From assembly GCF_014203735.1 (NCBI RefSeq), contig NZ_JACHJQ010000004.1, positions 682,001 through 746,000 on the forward strand: DNA of 64,000 nucleotides. The letters run 5' to 3'. The first letter of the stretch is position 1, and the number at the start of each line of letters is the position of its first letter. A program made the position numbers and the translations under genes. Below are positions 17,434 to 30,690 of this stretch, piece after piece. The DNA comes from Actinophytocola algeriensis. GTDB lineage: Bacteria; Actinomycetota; Actinomycetes; Mycobacteriales; Pseudonocardiaceae. Under the pieces are notes generated by a model that ran no database searches, was not told the DNA's origin, and was given only the letters and a program-made list of their open reading frames with translations.

Positions 17434-18402
17434 GTGACAAGGCCAGATCCACGTCAAACCGCAGCTATGTCAGCCGCTCTGTCCGGGGCGGTGGACCTGT
17501 CCGCGCTGAAGGCACGCGCCGAGGCCACCACCAGGGCGCCCGCGCCTGCCGCGCCCGGCTCGGCTGGTGCCCCGGCCCCGTCCGGCGGACCGTTCGTGAT
17601 CGACGTCACCGAGGAGACGTTCCAGGCCGAGGTGGTCGAGCGATCACTGCAGGTGCCGGTGATCGTCGACCTGTGGGCCGAGTGGTGCGGACCGTGCAAG
17701 CAGCTGTCGCCGCTGCTGGAGCGCCTGGCCCAGGCCGCCAACGGCGCATGGGTCCTCGCGAAGGTCGACGTCGACGCCAACCCGCGCATCGCGCAGATCT
17801 TCGGCGTCCAGTCCATTCCGACGGTGGTCGCCATCGCCGGTGGGCAGCCGGTCGAGGCGTTCGCCGGGGCGCAGCCGGAGCCGCAGATCAAGCAGTGGCT
17901 CGCCAGCCTCCTGGACGCGTTGCGAGACCAGCTACCGGGGATTCGCGCGGCCGAGGCCGGTGGCGGCGCCGCCGAACCCGAGCCGGAGCCCGAGGACGTT
18001 CGGTTCGTGACCGCGGAGTCGGCCTTCGAGAACGGCGACTTCGACGGCGCCATCTCCGCCTACCAGAAGATCCTGGACGAGGAGCCCGCCAACGAGCAGG
18101 CCAGGGCGGCGCTGGCCCAGGTCCGGTTCATGGCCCGCGCCGAGGCCGCCGATCCTTCCGTGGTGGTGCGGGCCGACACCTCGCCGGAGGACATCGACGC
18201 CCAGCTGGCCGCCGCGGATGTGGAGCTGGCCGGGCAGTTGATCGAGAAGGCGTTCGGGCGGTTGCTCGGCGTGATCCGGCGGACTTCCGGTGCGGACCGG
18301 GATCGGGCCAGGACGCACCTCGTGGAGTTGTTCGGGCTGTTCTCCCCGGATGACCCGATGGTCGCCAAGGCACGGCGAGACCTGGCTGCGGCGTTGTACT
18401 GA
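17434..18402 (+). CDS. Thioredoxin-fold co-chaperone with TPR domain (YbbN/CnoX-like)
   Basis: A 322-residue protein. Residues about 45-160 form a thioredoxin domain with an intact WCGPCK active site ([16 protein letters not shown]) and the cis-proline region [11 protein letters not shown]. Residues about 185-320 are a tetratricopeptide-like helical region ([23 protein letters not shown], then [11 protein letters not shown]). This is the CnoX/YbbN layout, a holdase and thioredoxin-like protein. The GTG at 17434 follows a CAGGAT -10-like box by 6 nt; ATG 17467 is a later alternative. The upstream repeat ends 40 bp before. Confidence 0.88.
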   Translation: MTRPDPRQTAAMSAALSGAVDLSALKARAEATTRAPAPAAPGSAGAPAPSGGPFVIDVTEETFQAEVVERSLQVPVIVDLWAEWCGPCKQLSPLLERLAQAANGAWVLAKVDVDANPRIAQIFGVQSIPTVVAIAGGQPVEAFAGAQPEPQIKQWLASLLDALRDQLPGIRAAEAGGGAAEPEPEPEDVRFVTAESAFENGDFDGAISAYQKILDEEPANEQARAALAQVRFMARAEAADPSVVVRADTSPEDIDAQLAAADVELAGQLIEKAFGRLLGVIRRTSGADRDRARTHLVELFGLFSPDDPMVAKARRDLAAALY

Positions 18403-18463
18403 CCGGCCGCCTGTGCGGCCTGCGTTGTCCTGAAAGACGCTGTCGAGACAGCCGCGATGCCAC

Positions 18464-18507
18464 GAAAGGCCCCTTCGGGACACTCAACGTCCCGAAGGGG
18501 CCTTTTC
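18464..18507. terminator. Bidirectional rho-independent terminator
   Basis: GAAAGGCCCCTTCGGGAC pairs with GTCCCGAAGGGGCCTTTTC around ACTCAAC. The TTTT run on each strand fits termination of both convergent transcripts. An identical copy lies at 36429-36472. Confidence 0.85.
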
Positions 18508-18519
18508 GCTGCGCCCGGC

Positions 18520-18697
18520 GTGATGAAGGACCCCTTCGTAACACCCGCTGCGATGAAGGGCCCCTTCGTTGCGCTCACCGTGATGAAGGACCCCTTCGTC
18601 ACGCGCGGTGTGATGAAGGACCCCTTCGTTGCGCTCACCGTGATGAAGGACCCCTTCGTCACGCGCGGTGTGATGAAGGACCCCTTCATCACACCGG
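18520..18697. repeat. Six-unit array of 30-bp palindromic repeats
   Basis: Units of TGATGAAGGACCCCTTCGTC plus about 10 bp of alternating spacer (ACGCGCGGTG or GCGCTCACCG) start at 18521, 18551, 18581, 18611, 18641 and 18671. Each unit contains the near-palindrome GATGAAGGNCCCCTTCNTC. Both strands stay open because the period is divisible by three. Confidence 0.92.
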
Positions 18698-18774
18698 GCC
18701 ACGTCCTGAAAGCGCCTTTCACGGCACGAAGGCCAACCGAGCGAAGGGCGGGAAGCCCGCCACGAAGGGGCTCC

Positions 18775-18910
18775 CTGCCATCCCGTCGACCTGGCGAAGC
18801 CCGATCACACCGGATCAAGGGGGCACCAACAACCCAAACCGGCGGCCAAACGCTGGGACCGCCCCCTTGAGCCGGTGTGATAGCCCGTAGGGAGGTCGAC
18901 GGGATGGCAG
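18775..18910. repeat. Long imperfect inverted repeat
   Basis: Two 50-nt arms (18775-18824 and 18861-18910) match at 42 positions around a 36-nt loop. The outer 18 bp are perfect (CTGCCATCCCGTCGACCT). The arm ends match the GGGATGGCAG motif in the dispersed repeat near 13010. It looks like a MITE-like or structured element without an encoded protein. Confidence 0.8.
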
Positions 18911-19124
18911 GCAGACCCGCACCCAACCGCAGCCAAACAACGAAACCCCAAGCCATCCCAGAGACCTGCCCCTCCGGCGAGGAGCCCCCGGAGGGCACAC
19001 CCGCCCACCGAGAAGCCCCCGGAGAGCAGCACGCCCGTCCCGCGACGACATCCCCAAAGCACCCGCCGAACAGATCCAGGTTGAGTGCCCCGAAACGTCT
19101 TGGGGCACGTCAGCCGTCGTCAGA

Positions 19125-20615
19125 TCAGGCGAACTGTTCCGTGCACTCGCCGGAGCCGTCGATGTAGCCGATGCGGAAGGCCGCGACCCGCGCGAAACCC
19201 GACTGGACCTGCTTGCCGTTGACGTCGGCCGCGATCAGGCTGTTGTCCTGCAGCAGTTCGGCCACCGCCTCGTCCAGGTCGCCCACCGCCAGGTGCAGCT
19301 TGTCGTCGGGCGTGTTCGGGTCCTTGTCGATCGTCGTGGCGGTCCACGCGCCGGTCAGGCACGCGGTGCGCAGGCCCGCGCTGTCGCCCTCGAGGTCCGC
19401 GCCGATCTGCTTCTGGATCGCCAGGGTGTACCTCGACGCGATTTCCGCGAAGGCCGCGAAGTCGCCGATGCCGGCGCCGTCCTCGTTGGGCTGGCTGCCC
19501 TCCGTCGGGGGCTCCGCGATCTGCTTCAGCTTCTCGAGGTCGATGCCCACGATGTTCTCGTCAGCGCAGTACGTCGCCGGGGACGTGCCTTCGCCCTTGT
19601 CGCACTCGGCGCCGTTCTCGGTGATCTTCGGCTGTTCCGCGCCGTTGTCCTTGAACGCCTCGTCGAGGCTGTCCTGCAGCAGGCCCAGCGTCTTCTCGTT
19701 GAGTTCCGCCTCGCCGCCGGCCTCTTCGTCCTTGGCGCTGCGTTCCTTCTCCTCGATGCGCTCGTTGATCTCCTTGACGTTCATGTCGGCGCAGCGGTTC
19801 GGGTCCCTGGTGGTGAAGCCCTCCTGGAACGCGTAGACCCGGTCGAACGCGAGGCCGTGTGCGCCTTCGGTCATGTGGTCGTAGCCCGCCGGGTCGCGGA
19901 TGAAGAACAGCGTCGCGAGGATCTGGTTCAGGCCCTCACCGGTGTTGAGCTCGAAGTGCTTGGCCTTCCCCTCGGCCACGTACCGCATGAAGTTGCCCAT
20001 GTAGCAGTCCGCCTGCTGTTCCCGGACGATCGTCGGGGTGGACTGGTCCATGTTGCTCTTCTCGCCGAGGCGGAACTGCACGGCGTGCCCCATCTCGTGG
20101 GCCAGCACGCCGACCACCGAGATCGGGTCGAAGTTCTTCGCCAGCATCGGCAGCAGCACGCCGCGGTCCCACGCGATCAGGTCCTCGCCGCCGCCACCGC
20201 AGTAGAAGGCGTTCTGGAACTTCTCCGTGCTCGCACCGCACAGCGTCATCGGCTCGCCCTCGGAGTCGTACGACACCAGGCGCTCGATGTGGGCGAACTT
20301 GTCGCCGTCGAAGTTGGCGGGCAGCTCGGCGTCCCAGTAGTCGTACAGGTCCGCGACCGCGTTGGTCGCGAGCCGGTCCATCTCGCCGCCGTCGGTGTTC
20401 TCCACCTCGAGCTTGGCGTCCTCGACGTCCTGCCGAGGACCGGTCGGCCCGTCGGTCACCTCGAGCCCTCCGGCGTCGGTGGTGTCGATGCCGCCCTCGA
20501 CGGTCGGCGTGCCCGCGACCGTCTGACCGCATCCCCCGATCTGCGCCACCATCACGGCGACCGCGGAGAGGGCGAGTCCCACTCGCACCCACGACCGCGA
20601 ACCCTGCACTCGCAC
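19125..20615 (-). CDS. Neutral zinc metallopeptidase, secreted (YpfJ-like), paralogue 1
   Basis: A 496-residue exported protein related to YpfJ/Rv2575-type neutral zinc metallopeptidases. The active site is LAHEMGHAVQ (HExxH) and the downstream segment REQQADCYMGNF supplies the third ligand region. The N-terminus SWVRVGLALSAVAVMVAQIG is a signal or membrane-anchor sequence ending in GGCGQTVAGTP, possibly a lipobox. A charged insertion (RIEEKERSAKDEEAGGEAEL) distinguishes it from its neighbour. Start GTG 20615 follows GGGGAG. The next gene upstream is a clear paralogue. Confidence 0.88.
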   Translation of the reverse strand: MRVQGSRSWVRVGLALSAVAVMVAQIGGCGQTVAGTPTVEGGIDTTDAGGLEVTDGPTGPRQDVEDAKLEVENTDGGEMDRLATNAVADLYDYWDAELPANFDGDKFAHIERLVSYDSEGEPMTLCGASTEKFQNAFYCGGGGEDLIAWDRGVLLPMLAKNFDPISVVGVLAHEMGHAVQFRLGEKSNMDQSTPTIVREQQADCYMGNFMRYVAEGKAKHFELNTGEGLNQILATLFFIRDPAGYDHMTEGAHGLAFDRVYAFQEGFTTRDPNRCADMNVKEINERIEEKERSAKDEEAGGEAELNEKTLGLLQDSLDEAFKDNGAEQPKITENGAECDKGEGTSPATYCADENIVGIDLEKLKQIAEPPTEGSQPNEDGAGIGDFAAFAEIASRYTLAIQKQIGADLEGDSAGLRTACLTGAWTATTIDKDPNTPDDKLHLAVGDLDEAVAELLQDNSLIAADVNGKQVQSGFARVAAFRIGYIDGSGECTEQFA

Positions 20616-20715
20616 AGCTGCTCCCCGTTCACTAACCGTCCTGGCTGACCGGAACCCTACTGGGCCGATCGGGGGCATGTACGGGGAACCGGCCACTGGA
20701 CAAAACGGGCAGGCG

Positions 20716-22104
20716 TCACACCTTGCAGGCGGTGACTCCCTGCAACGCACCGGTGCGGAACAGCGACACCCGGTCGAAACCCGTCGGCACCGCGTCACCC
20801 GCGATGTCGCGGCCCGGGTAGTCGAAGCGCAGCAGCACCTGGATCGCCTCGTCCAGGTCGCCGGGCGACAGCGCGAAGCCGTCCTGGGGGGTGATCAGCG
20901 AGCCGGTGTACGCGCCGGTCAGGCACAGCACCGCCCGCTGCGCCTCCGCACCCTCGAGCGGCTTCCCCAGCGCGGCGAGCGTCGCCATGCTGAACCGGGA
21001 CGCGAGGATCGTGCCGGTCGCGAAGTCGCCGATCTCGGTGTGCAGCTCGGGTAACTCGTCGCCGGTCGCCACGTCGATCTCGCGGGAGTCCGGGCAGTAC
21101 GCGATGGGGCCCTGGTCGTCGTCGACGCACTCCGGCGCCTCGTCCGACGTCTTCACCGACGGCGTCGCCCACTCCTTGCCCAGCCCGGTGACCGTGGCCT
21201 TGTAGAAGGCGTCCAGGTTGGGCGTGATGGTCGTCAGCAGCGAGTCGAACTCCAGGTTGCCGCCGCGTTCCTGGTCGTCGGCCGACAGGAAGCCGCGCTG
21301 CGTGAACGTCCGGTTGTCGACGCTCATGTCCTTGCACAGGTCGACGCCCTTGTCGTAGCCGTCCTGGAAGGCGGACACCCGGTCGAACGCGTCGCCGTGC
21401 GCGTCCTGGTCGGACTGCTCGGTGCCGACCGGGTCGCGGAACATCACGAGCGCTTCCATGGCGGTGTCCAGGCGGTCCTTGGAGATCTTGAGGTGCCCGG
21501 CGTTGCCGTCGGCGACCCAGCGCACGAACGCGCCCGCGTAGCAGTCGGCCTGCGCCTCGATGAGGATCGTCGGGTACTTCTCGGGGTTGCCGCGCTGCTC
21601 CTCGAGCGTCAGCCCGGTCCGCCGCTGCACGGCGTGGCCCATCTCGTGCGCCAGCACGAACATCACGGCGGCCTCGCCGAACTTCTCCTTCAGCACGGGC
21701 AGCAGTGCGGCCCGGTCCCACGCGATGACGTCCTCGGTCGGGCAGTAGAAGGCGTTGCCCTCGACGTCGGAGGCGCGCCGCGCGCACGGCGGCGCCTTCG
21801 CGTCGTCGTCCGCGGTGTCGACCGAGTAGTAGCCGCCCTCGAGGTCCTCCCACTGGTCGTCGAACGCGCTGGGGAACGTCTCCTCCCAGTACTGCTTGAC
21901 GTCCGTGATGACGGTCGCGGCCAGCCGGTCGATCGAGCCGCCATCGGTGTTCTTCACGAAGGAGGGGTCGACGCCGCCCTGGCCGTCGGGGTCCTTCGTC
22001 ACGACCGTGTCGCCGTTGGTCGGGGTGCCGGCCACCGTGGTGGTGCACGCCGTCACCACGAGCAGCATCGGCACGATCAGGGCGAGAACGGGTCGCAGGC
22101 GCAC
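20716..22104 (-). CDS. Neutral zinc metallopeptidase lipoprotein, paralogue 2
   Basis: A 462-residue lipoprotein with signal LIVPMLLVVTAC and the same catalytic signature as its downstream neighbour, FVLAHEMGHAVQRRTGL and IEAQADCYAGAFVRW. Mature N-termini of both paralogues contain TVAGTPT. Sequence similarity along the whole length (GGSIDRLAATVITDVKQYW versus DGGEMDRLATNAVADLYDYW) shows a tandem duplication. Start GTG 22104 lies 6 nt after CACACT, a possible -10 box, suggesting leaderless expression. The substrate is unknown. Confidence 0.88.
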   Translation of the reverse strand: MRLRPVLALIVPMLLVVTACTTTVAGTPTNGDTVVTKDPDGQGGVDPSFVKNTDGGSIDRLAATVITDVKQYWEETFPSAFDDQWEDLEGGYYSVDTADDDAKAPPCARRASDVEGNAFYCPTEDVIAWDRAALLPVLKEKFGEAAVMFVLAHEMGHAVQRRTGLTLEEQRGNPEKYPTILIEAQADCYAGAFVRWVADGNAGHLKISKDRLDTAMEALVMFRDPVGTEQSDQDAHGDAFDRVSAFQDGYDKGVDLCKDMSVDNRTFTQRGFLSADDQERGGNLEFDSLLTTITPNLDAFYKATVTGLGKEWATPSVKTSDEAPECVDDDQGPIAYCPDSREIDVATGDELPELHTEIGDFATGTILASRFSMATLAALGKPLEGAEAQRAVLCLTGAYTGSLITPQDGFALSPGDLDEAIQVLLRFDYPGRDIAGDAVPTGFDRVSLFRTGALQGVTACKV

Positions 22105-22123
22105 GCGTCCAGTGTGCCGCGCG

Positions 22124-23302
22124 TCAGGTGTCCCTGTCGTGAGGACGGCGCATTCCGGCCAACGCGACCAGCACCACCAGCACCTGGGCGGCCGCGGCCG
22201 CGTACAGGGCACCTGCCGGTTCGCCGTCGTCGACCAGCCTCCCCGCGACGGTCGTGCCGATGCCGAAGCCCGCCCACATCACGCTGAACACCCACGCGAA
22301 CGCCTCGATCCGCTGGCCGTCGGGTGTCGCGTCGCCGACCAGCACCTGCTGCAGGGTTTCGACGGGCCCGTTGACCAGGCCGTACACCACGTACGCGACC
22401 ACGACCAGCACGATCAGCACCGCCCCGGCGAGGCCCGCGCCCACGAGGACCACCGCGCCACCCGCGTGCAGCACCACCAGCTGCGTCCTGGGCAGACCCG
22501 GCCAGGTGCGGGCGCCGTAGCCGATGCCGCTGACCACCGCGCCGAGCGCCATCGCGCTGGTGAACACCCCGGCGGTGCCCTGTCCGGACGCGGCGGCCAC
22601 GGCCGCCACCTCGAGGCAGCCGAACGCGAACGTGTCGAGCACGATCATGCCGAGCAGCAGCCGCACCCGCCCGTGCCGGAGCGGCCCGAAGAACCCGCGT
22701 GCCGGCGGGTGGCCGCCCCGCCTGCCGCGCAGCGCCGGGGCGATCGCCACCAGCAGGTCGCCGAGGAGCTTGATCCCGCCGGTCACACCGACCACGGCCG
22801 GTGCCGGCATGAGGAGCAGCAGGCCGCCCGCGATCATCGGCCCGGCGAGGAACGTCGAGGTGTTGAGGGCGGCGTCGAACGCGTAGGCCGTCGGCAGCTG
22901 CTCCTCCGGCACGATCGTCGGCCACAGCCCGCGCACCACCGGTCCCGCGGGCGGCACGGAGATCCCGAGCGCGGCGGCGGCCAGGCACAGCACGAGGAGC
23001 GGCGCGCCTGCCACCAGCCCGGCGAACAGCCCGGCCCACGCGACCGTGTGCCCGGCGAGCAGGACGAGCAGGACCCGCCGGGGTTCGTGCTTGTCGGCGA
23101 GCCGCCCGCGCACGGGCCCGGCGACCGCGGTGGCCAGCGCGAACACCATGAGGATCACGCCCGCGGCGGCGTAGCCGTAGCGCTGGGTCGTGGCGACCAG
23201 CAGCGCCAGGTTCAGCATGGACGTCGAGACACGGGACAGCAGCACGGACGCCGTCAGCCTGCCGACCCCCGGGATCGTGAGGAGCTCGCGATATCGGCGC
23301 AC
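22124..23302 (-). CDS. MFS transporter, paralogue 2
   Basis: A 392-residue major facilitator with about 12 hydrophobic helices. Motif A-like GPVRGRLADKHEPRRVL lies between helices 2 and 3, and the second half has GLVNGPVETLQQVLVGD. The N-terminus RRYRELLTIPGVGRLTAS closely matches the upstream gene, so the pair arose by duplication. GTG 23302 is 8 nt beyond the upstream stop. Single-component exporters of this type often move drugs or metabolites; no substrate can be named. Confidence 0.88.
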   Translation of the reverse strand: MRRYRELLTIPGVGRLTASVLLSRVSTSMLNLALLVATTQRYGYAAAGVILMVFALATAVAGPVRGRLADKHEPRRVLLVLLAGHTVAWAGLFAGLVAGAPLLVLCLAAAALGISVPPAGPVVRGLWPTIVPEEQLPTAYAFDAALNTSTFLAGPMIAGGLLLLMPAPAVVGVTGGIKLLGDLLVAIAPALRGRRGGHPPARGFFGPLRHGRVRLLLGMIVLDTFAFGCLEVAAVAAASGQGTAGVFTSAMALGAVVSGIGYGARTWPGLPRTQLVVLHAGGAVVLVGAGLAGAVLIVLVVVAYVVYGLVNGPVETLQQVLVGDATPDGQRIEAFAWVFSVMWAGFGIGTTVAGRLVDDGEPAGALYAAAAAQVLVVLVALAGMRRPHDRDT

Positions 23303-24470
23303 ACGTCAGGCTACTGAGCCACGACCTTCGCGTGGCGCAGTCGTGCGGCGGTGAGGGTCACCGCGATCAGTTGGGCGCCGGTCGCGATCACCAGGGCGGG
23401 GGTGGTCTCGCCGGACGACGACACCTGGCCCGCGACCGTCGTGCCGACGCCGAAACCCAGCCACATCACGCTGAACACCCACGAGAACACCTCGACCCGT
23501 TGGTGCGCCTGGCTTCCCTCGCCGATGAGGACCTGCTTCACCGTCTCCACCGGACCGTTCACCAACCCGTACGCGGCGAACACCGCACCGGCGAGCACCA
23601 TCCCGCTCGACCCGGCGCCCGCCGCCAGCACCACCACACCCGCGCCGGTCAGCACCACCAGCTGCGACCCCGCGATGCCGGGCCACGTCCGCGCCCCGTA
23701 CGCGAGCCCGCTGACCACCGACCCGAGGGCGAGGAGTCCCGTCAGCACCCCCGCCGACCCGCGCCCGGACGCCGCGGCGACGGCCGCGACCTCCAGGCAG
23801 CCGTAGGTGAACGTGTCGAGCGCCATCAGCGTCAGCAGCAGCCGTATCCGCCCGTGCACCAGCGGTCCCAGCAGGTGCGTCGGCCGTTGGTGCACCGGCA
23901 TGTCCCGCACCTCGGGTGCCGTCGCCACCAGCGCGTCGCCGGTCACCTTCACCACACCGGTCACCGCAACGGCGACCTGGGCGGGCAGCACCAGCAGCAG
24001 CACCCCGGCCAGCACCGGGCCCGCGACGAACGTGGCGTTGTTGAGCGCGCCGTCGAACGCGTACGCCGTGGCCAGGCGCTCCTTCGGGATCAGCACCGGC
24101 CACAGGCCCCGCACCACCGGGCCGGTGGGCGGCACGCTCGCGCCGAGCAGCAGGCACGCCACGACGAGTACCGCCATGGGAGCCGCCAGTGCGACACAGA
24201 GCAGCACGAACGCCACCACGTGCACGGCCAGCAACGACAGCAGCACGACCCTCGGCCGGAACCGGTCGGCGAGACGGCCGCGGACCGGGCCCGCCGCCGC
24301 GTTCGTGATCGCGTACACCAGCACCAGGAGGCCCGCCGCGGCGTAGCCGTGCACCTGTGTGACCGCGACCAGCAGCGACAGGCTCAGCATCGAGACCGAC
24401 AGGCGCGCGAGGTTGTTGGCGGCCGTCAGCCTGCTCACCCCCGGGGTGGTGAGCAGTTCGCGGTAGCGGC

Positions 24471-26666
<2,196 letters not shown>

Positions 26667-26730
26667 CGCCCCTCATTCTGCCGTTGCCCGGGCCAGGCTG
26701 CTCAACAGGTCGCGCGCGGTACCGGCCGGG

Positions 26731-27162
26731 TCAACCCCGCGCGATGTAGGACTCCAGCTGGTCCCGGTCCGACTCGAGCTGCTGGATGCGGCTTTTCACC
26801 ACGTCACCGATGCTGACGATGCCGATCAGCCTGCCGTCCTCGAGGACCGGCATGTGCCGGATCCGGCGCTCGGTCATGATGGCGGCGAGGCTGTCGACGC
26901 CCTCGTTCGGGCCGCACGTGACCACCTGGGTGGTCATGATCTCCTCGACCGGGGCGGTGAGGAGCTCCGCGCCCCGGTCGTGCAACTGCCGCACGACATC
27001 CCGTTCTGACACGATCCCGATGACGCCGCCGGTCTCGTCCGCGACGACCATTGCACCGATGTTGTGCCGGGCGAGGTCTTCCAACAGCCCGCTGACCGAC
27101 ACCCTGGGTGGCACCGTGGCCACCTCGGAACCCTTGCTACGCAACAAGTCCGCGACCCGCAT
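26731..27162 (-). CDS. CBS-domain pair protein
   Basis: A 143-residue protein consisting of two CBS domains: MRVADLLRSKGSEVATVPPR to EIMTTQ, then the second from CGPNEGVDSLAAIMTERRIRH to DVVKSRI. Such pairs bind adenosine nucleotides and regulate partners. The ATG at 27162 fits the family start; another ATG five codons earlier is also possible. It lies between the maltokinase and glgB genes on the same strand and could sense energy state for glycogen metabolism, but this is only positional inference. Confidence 0.82.
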   Translation of the reverse strand: MRVADLLRSKGSEVATVPPRVSVSGLLEDLARHNIGAMVVADETGGVIGIVSERDVVRQLHDRGAELLTAPVEEIMTTQVVTCGPNEGVDSLAAIMTERRIRHMPVLEDGRLIGIVSIGDVVKSRIQQLESDRDQLESYIARG

Positions 27163-27266
27163 GTGGACACCCCGCATCTCCGGCGTGTTGGCCGTCGGCG
27201 TTGACGGCCCTTTGATTCAGGCTAACGACGGGGCCCTGCGGACGCTAGACGGCGCCGGTGCCTGAT

Positions 27267-27318
27267 GCCCTGAAAGACGCTTTTGAGGCGTGAGTGCCTC
27301 GAAAGCGTCTTTCAGGGC
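27267..27318. terminator. Long perfect hairpin downstream of maltokinase
   Basis: GCCCTGAAAGACGCTTT (27267-27283) pairs with AAAGCGTCTTTCAGGGC (27302-27318), extended by inner GAGGC/GCCTC. It lies just past the maltokinase stop at 27329. The sequence belongs to the TGAAAGACGC palindrome family also seen at 13.09, 18.43 and 36.40 kb. Confidence 0.75.
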
Positions 27319-27328
27319 GTTCTGGCGG

Positions 27329-28674
27329 TCAGGTGCGGCGCTGGATCGCCGCCAGTGGGATCGCCGCCCAGTCGGGGCGGTTGTGGTGTTCGTAGCGGAC
27401 CTCGTAGACCGCCTTGTCCAGTTCCAGGGCCCGCAGCAACACGGCGTGTTCGCGGGGGTCGTCGCCCACCTCGGCGTAGCCCTCGCAGAAGGCCGTCCGG
27501 TTGCGGTCGGACCACTCCGTCGCCCTGGTCAGGCGCTGGCGGTCGTCCTGGGGGTCGTCGTTGCCGGGGAGCAGGTGGAAGGCCGCGTAGTCGAACGAGC
27601 GCAGCATGCCCGCCACGTCGCGCAGCGGGGAGCGGGGGACCGCTCGCTGCTGGGGCGTGGCGCCTGGTTCGCCCTCGAAGTCGATCAGGACCCAGCCTGC
27701 TGTGGTGCGCAGGACCTGTCCCAGGTGCAGGTCGCCGTGGATCTGGTGGATGCGCACCGGGGTGGTCAGGGTGCGGACCGCGTCGAAGGCCGTCCGCAAC
27801 GTCTGTTCTTCCGAGGCCAGTGACGGCACCTCGGACAGCACCACGTCGAGCCTCGCGTGCATGGCGTCCGCTTCCGCGGCCAGTTCCTCCTGGCCGACCT
27901 CGCGCACGCCCGTCGCTTCCGCCAGTGCGTTGTGGACTTCCGCCACCGCCGTGCCCAGCCTGCCGGACTCGCCGGCGAAGTCGCCGCCCACCTCGTCCGC
28001 GTGCAGGTCGCCTTCCGCCAGCAGGTCGCGGACGCTGGCCGTCGCCGTGGCCCAGCCCTCCACCGCGTCCGGCAGGAAGCGTTGCATGAAGCCCAGTACC
28101 ACCGGCTCTTGTGGACGGTGGTCGGTCAGCACGCCGAGCGGGGCCGCGATGTGCGGGTTGCCCGCCAGGGCCCGGTGCAGGTCCACGTCCCGGTTGCGGC
28201 CCTGTTCCGGCTGCCGGTACAGCTTCAGGATCGCGTTCCCGTAGATCAGTGACGTGTTGCTCTGCTCGACGCCGATCTGCCTCGGACGGGTCCCGGCCGC
28301 CACCGACGGGTCGGCATCGAACCGCAGACCCGCCACGTCTTCCTGTCCCAGCAACAGGTCCAGCAGCGCACCCATCAGCTCCGGGTCCTGCGGGGCGTCG
28401 TACACGGCCCGCCCGTCCAGCTCGCCGATCACCGCGTGCGCCAGCACGTCCGGCACGTTCTCGCGCACGCCGAACAGCAGCTGGTACGGGGCGCCGTCGT
28501 CCACCGACACCATCGCGTGGACCAGCGCCGGGTCACCCTCGATGAGGATGGACGACCTGAGCGTTCGCGCCGAGGTGACCGCGTGGCCCTTCGTGCGGAA
28601 GAAGCGCTGGCCGACCAGCCACCGTAACAACTCCTCGCCGAGGTCCTCTGCCAGTTCGGTGGGTCGGAGCACCG

Positions 28675-28678
<4 letters not shown>
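27329..28678 (-). CDS. mak: Maltokinase
   Basis: A 449-residue kinase that uses ATP to make maltose-1-phosphate, the substrate of GlgE. The kinase core has the catalytic segment [13 protein letters not shown] and the metal-binding [10 protein letters not shown], of the aminoglycoside-phosphotransferase-like fold. The N-terminal lid region begins [16 protein letters not shown]. The GTG start overlaps the TGA stop of treS (GTGA), so the two are translationally coupled; in some actinobacteria they are fused. Length and motifs match Pep2/Mak. Confidence 0.94.
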
Positions 28679-30510
<1,832 letters not shown>

Positions 30511-30633
30511 CCCCGCACCTTTACATGGTCAGCATTCCCCGCAACAGCCTTTGTAGGGGGTTGCGGATCATGGTGCCAGGTCGCCCGCTGCCCCTCTCTC
30601 CATGGTCACGCCTGTGACCGCATCGTGCATGAC

Positions 30634-30677
30634 GCGGGCGCCGTCCCCGCTGCGTCTCACAGTGGGACGGCGCCCGC
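30634..30677 (-). terminator. Hairpin downstream of the M43-like protease gene
   Basis: GCGGGCGCCGTCCC (30634-30647) pairs perfectly with GGGACGGCGCCCGC (30664-30677). It lies 14 bp past the protease stop on the minus strand, in the 180-bp gap before treS, so treS probably has its own promoter. Confidence 0.65.
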
Positions 30678-30690
30678 GCTGGTCGTCACG

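Larger units (their letters stand above)
18403..19124. repeat. 722-bp composite repeat region between convergent genes
   Basis: No gene is supported here. In order it holds a GAAAGACGCTGTCGAGACAG element (from 18432), a strong terminator (18464-18507), six 30-bp palindromic units (18520-18697), a CTGAAAGCGCCTTTCACGGC element, a long imperfect hairpin (18775-18910), and a dispersed element containing CCAGAGACCTGCCCCTCCGG. The same order, without the long hairpin, recurs at 36396-36730. The first 87 bp (18432-18518) are identical to 36397-36483. Confidence 0.85.

Noticed and set aside
18520-18697. Possible CRISPR array
   Set aside because: The 10-bp intervals alternate between two sequences and are not unique spacers, units are too short, and no cas gene is present.
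18457-18870. Open frame of 137 codons with repeated VMKDPFVTRG decapeptides
   Set aside because: It consists of the 30-bp palindromic array and terminator; both strands are open only because the period is divisible by three, and there is no ribosome site.
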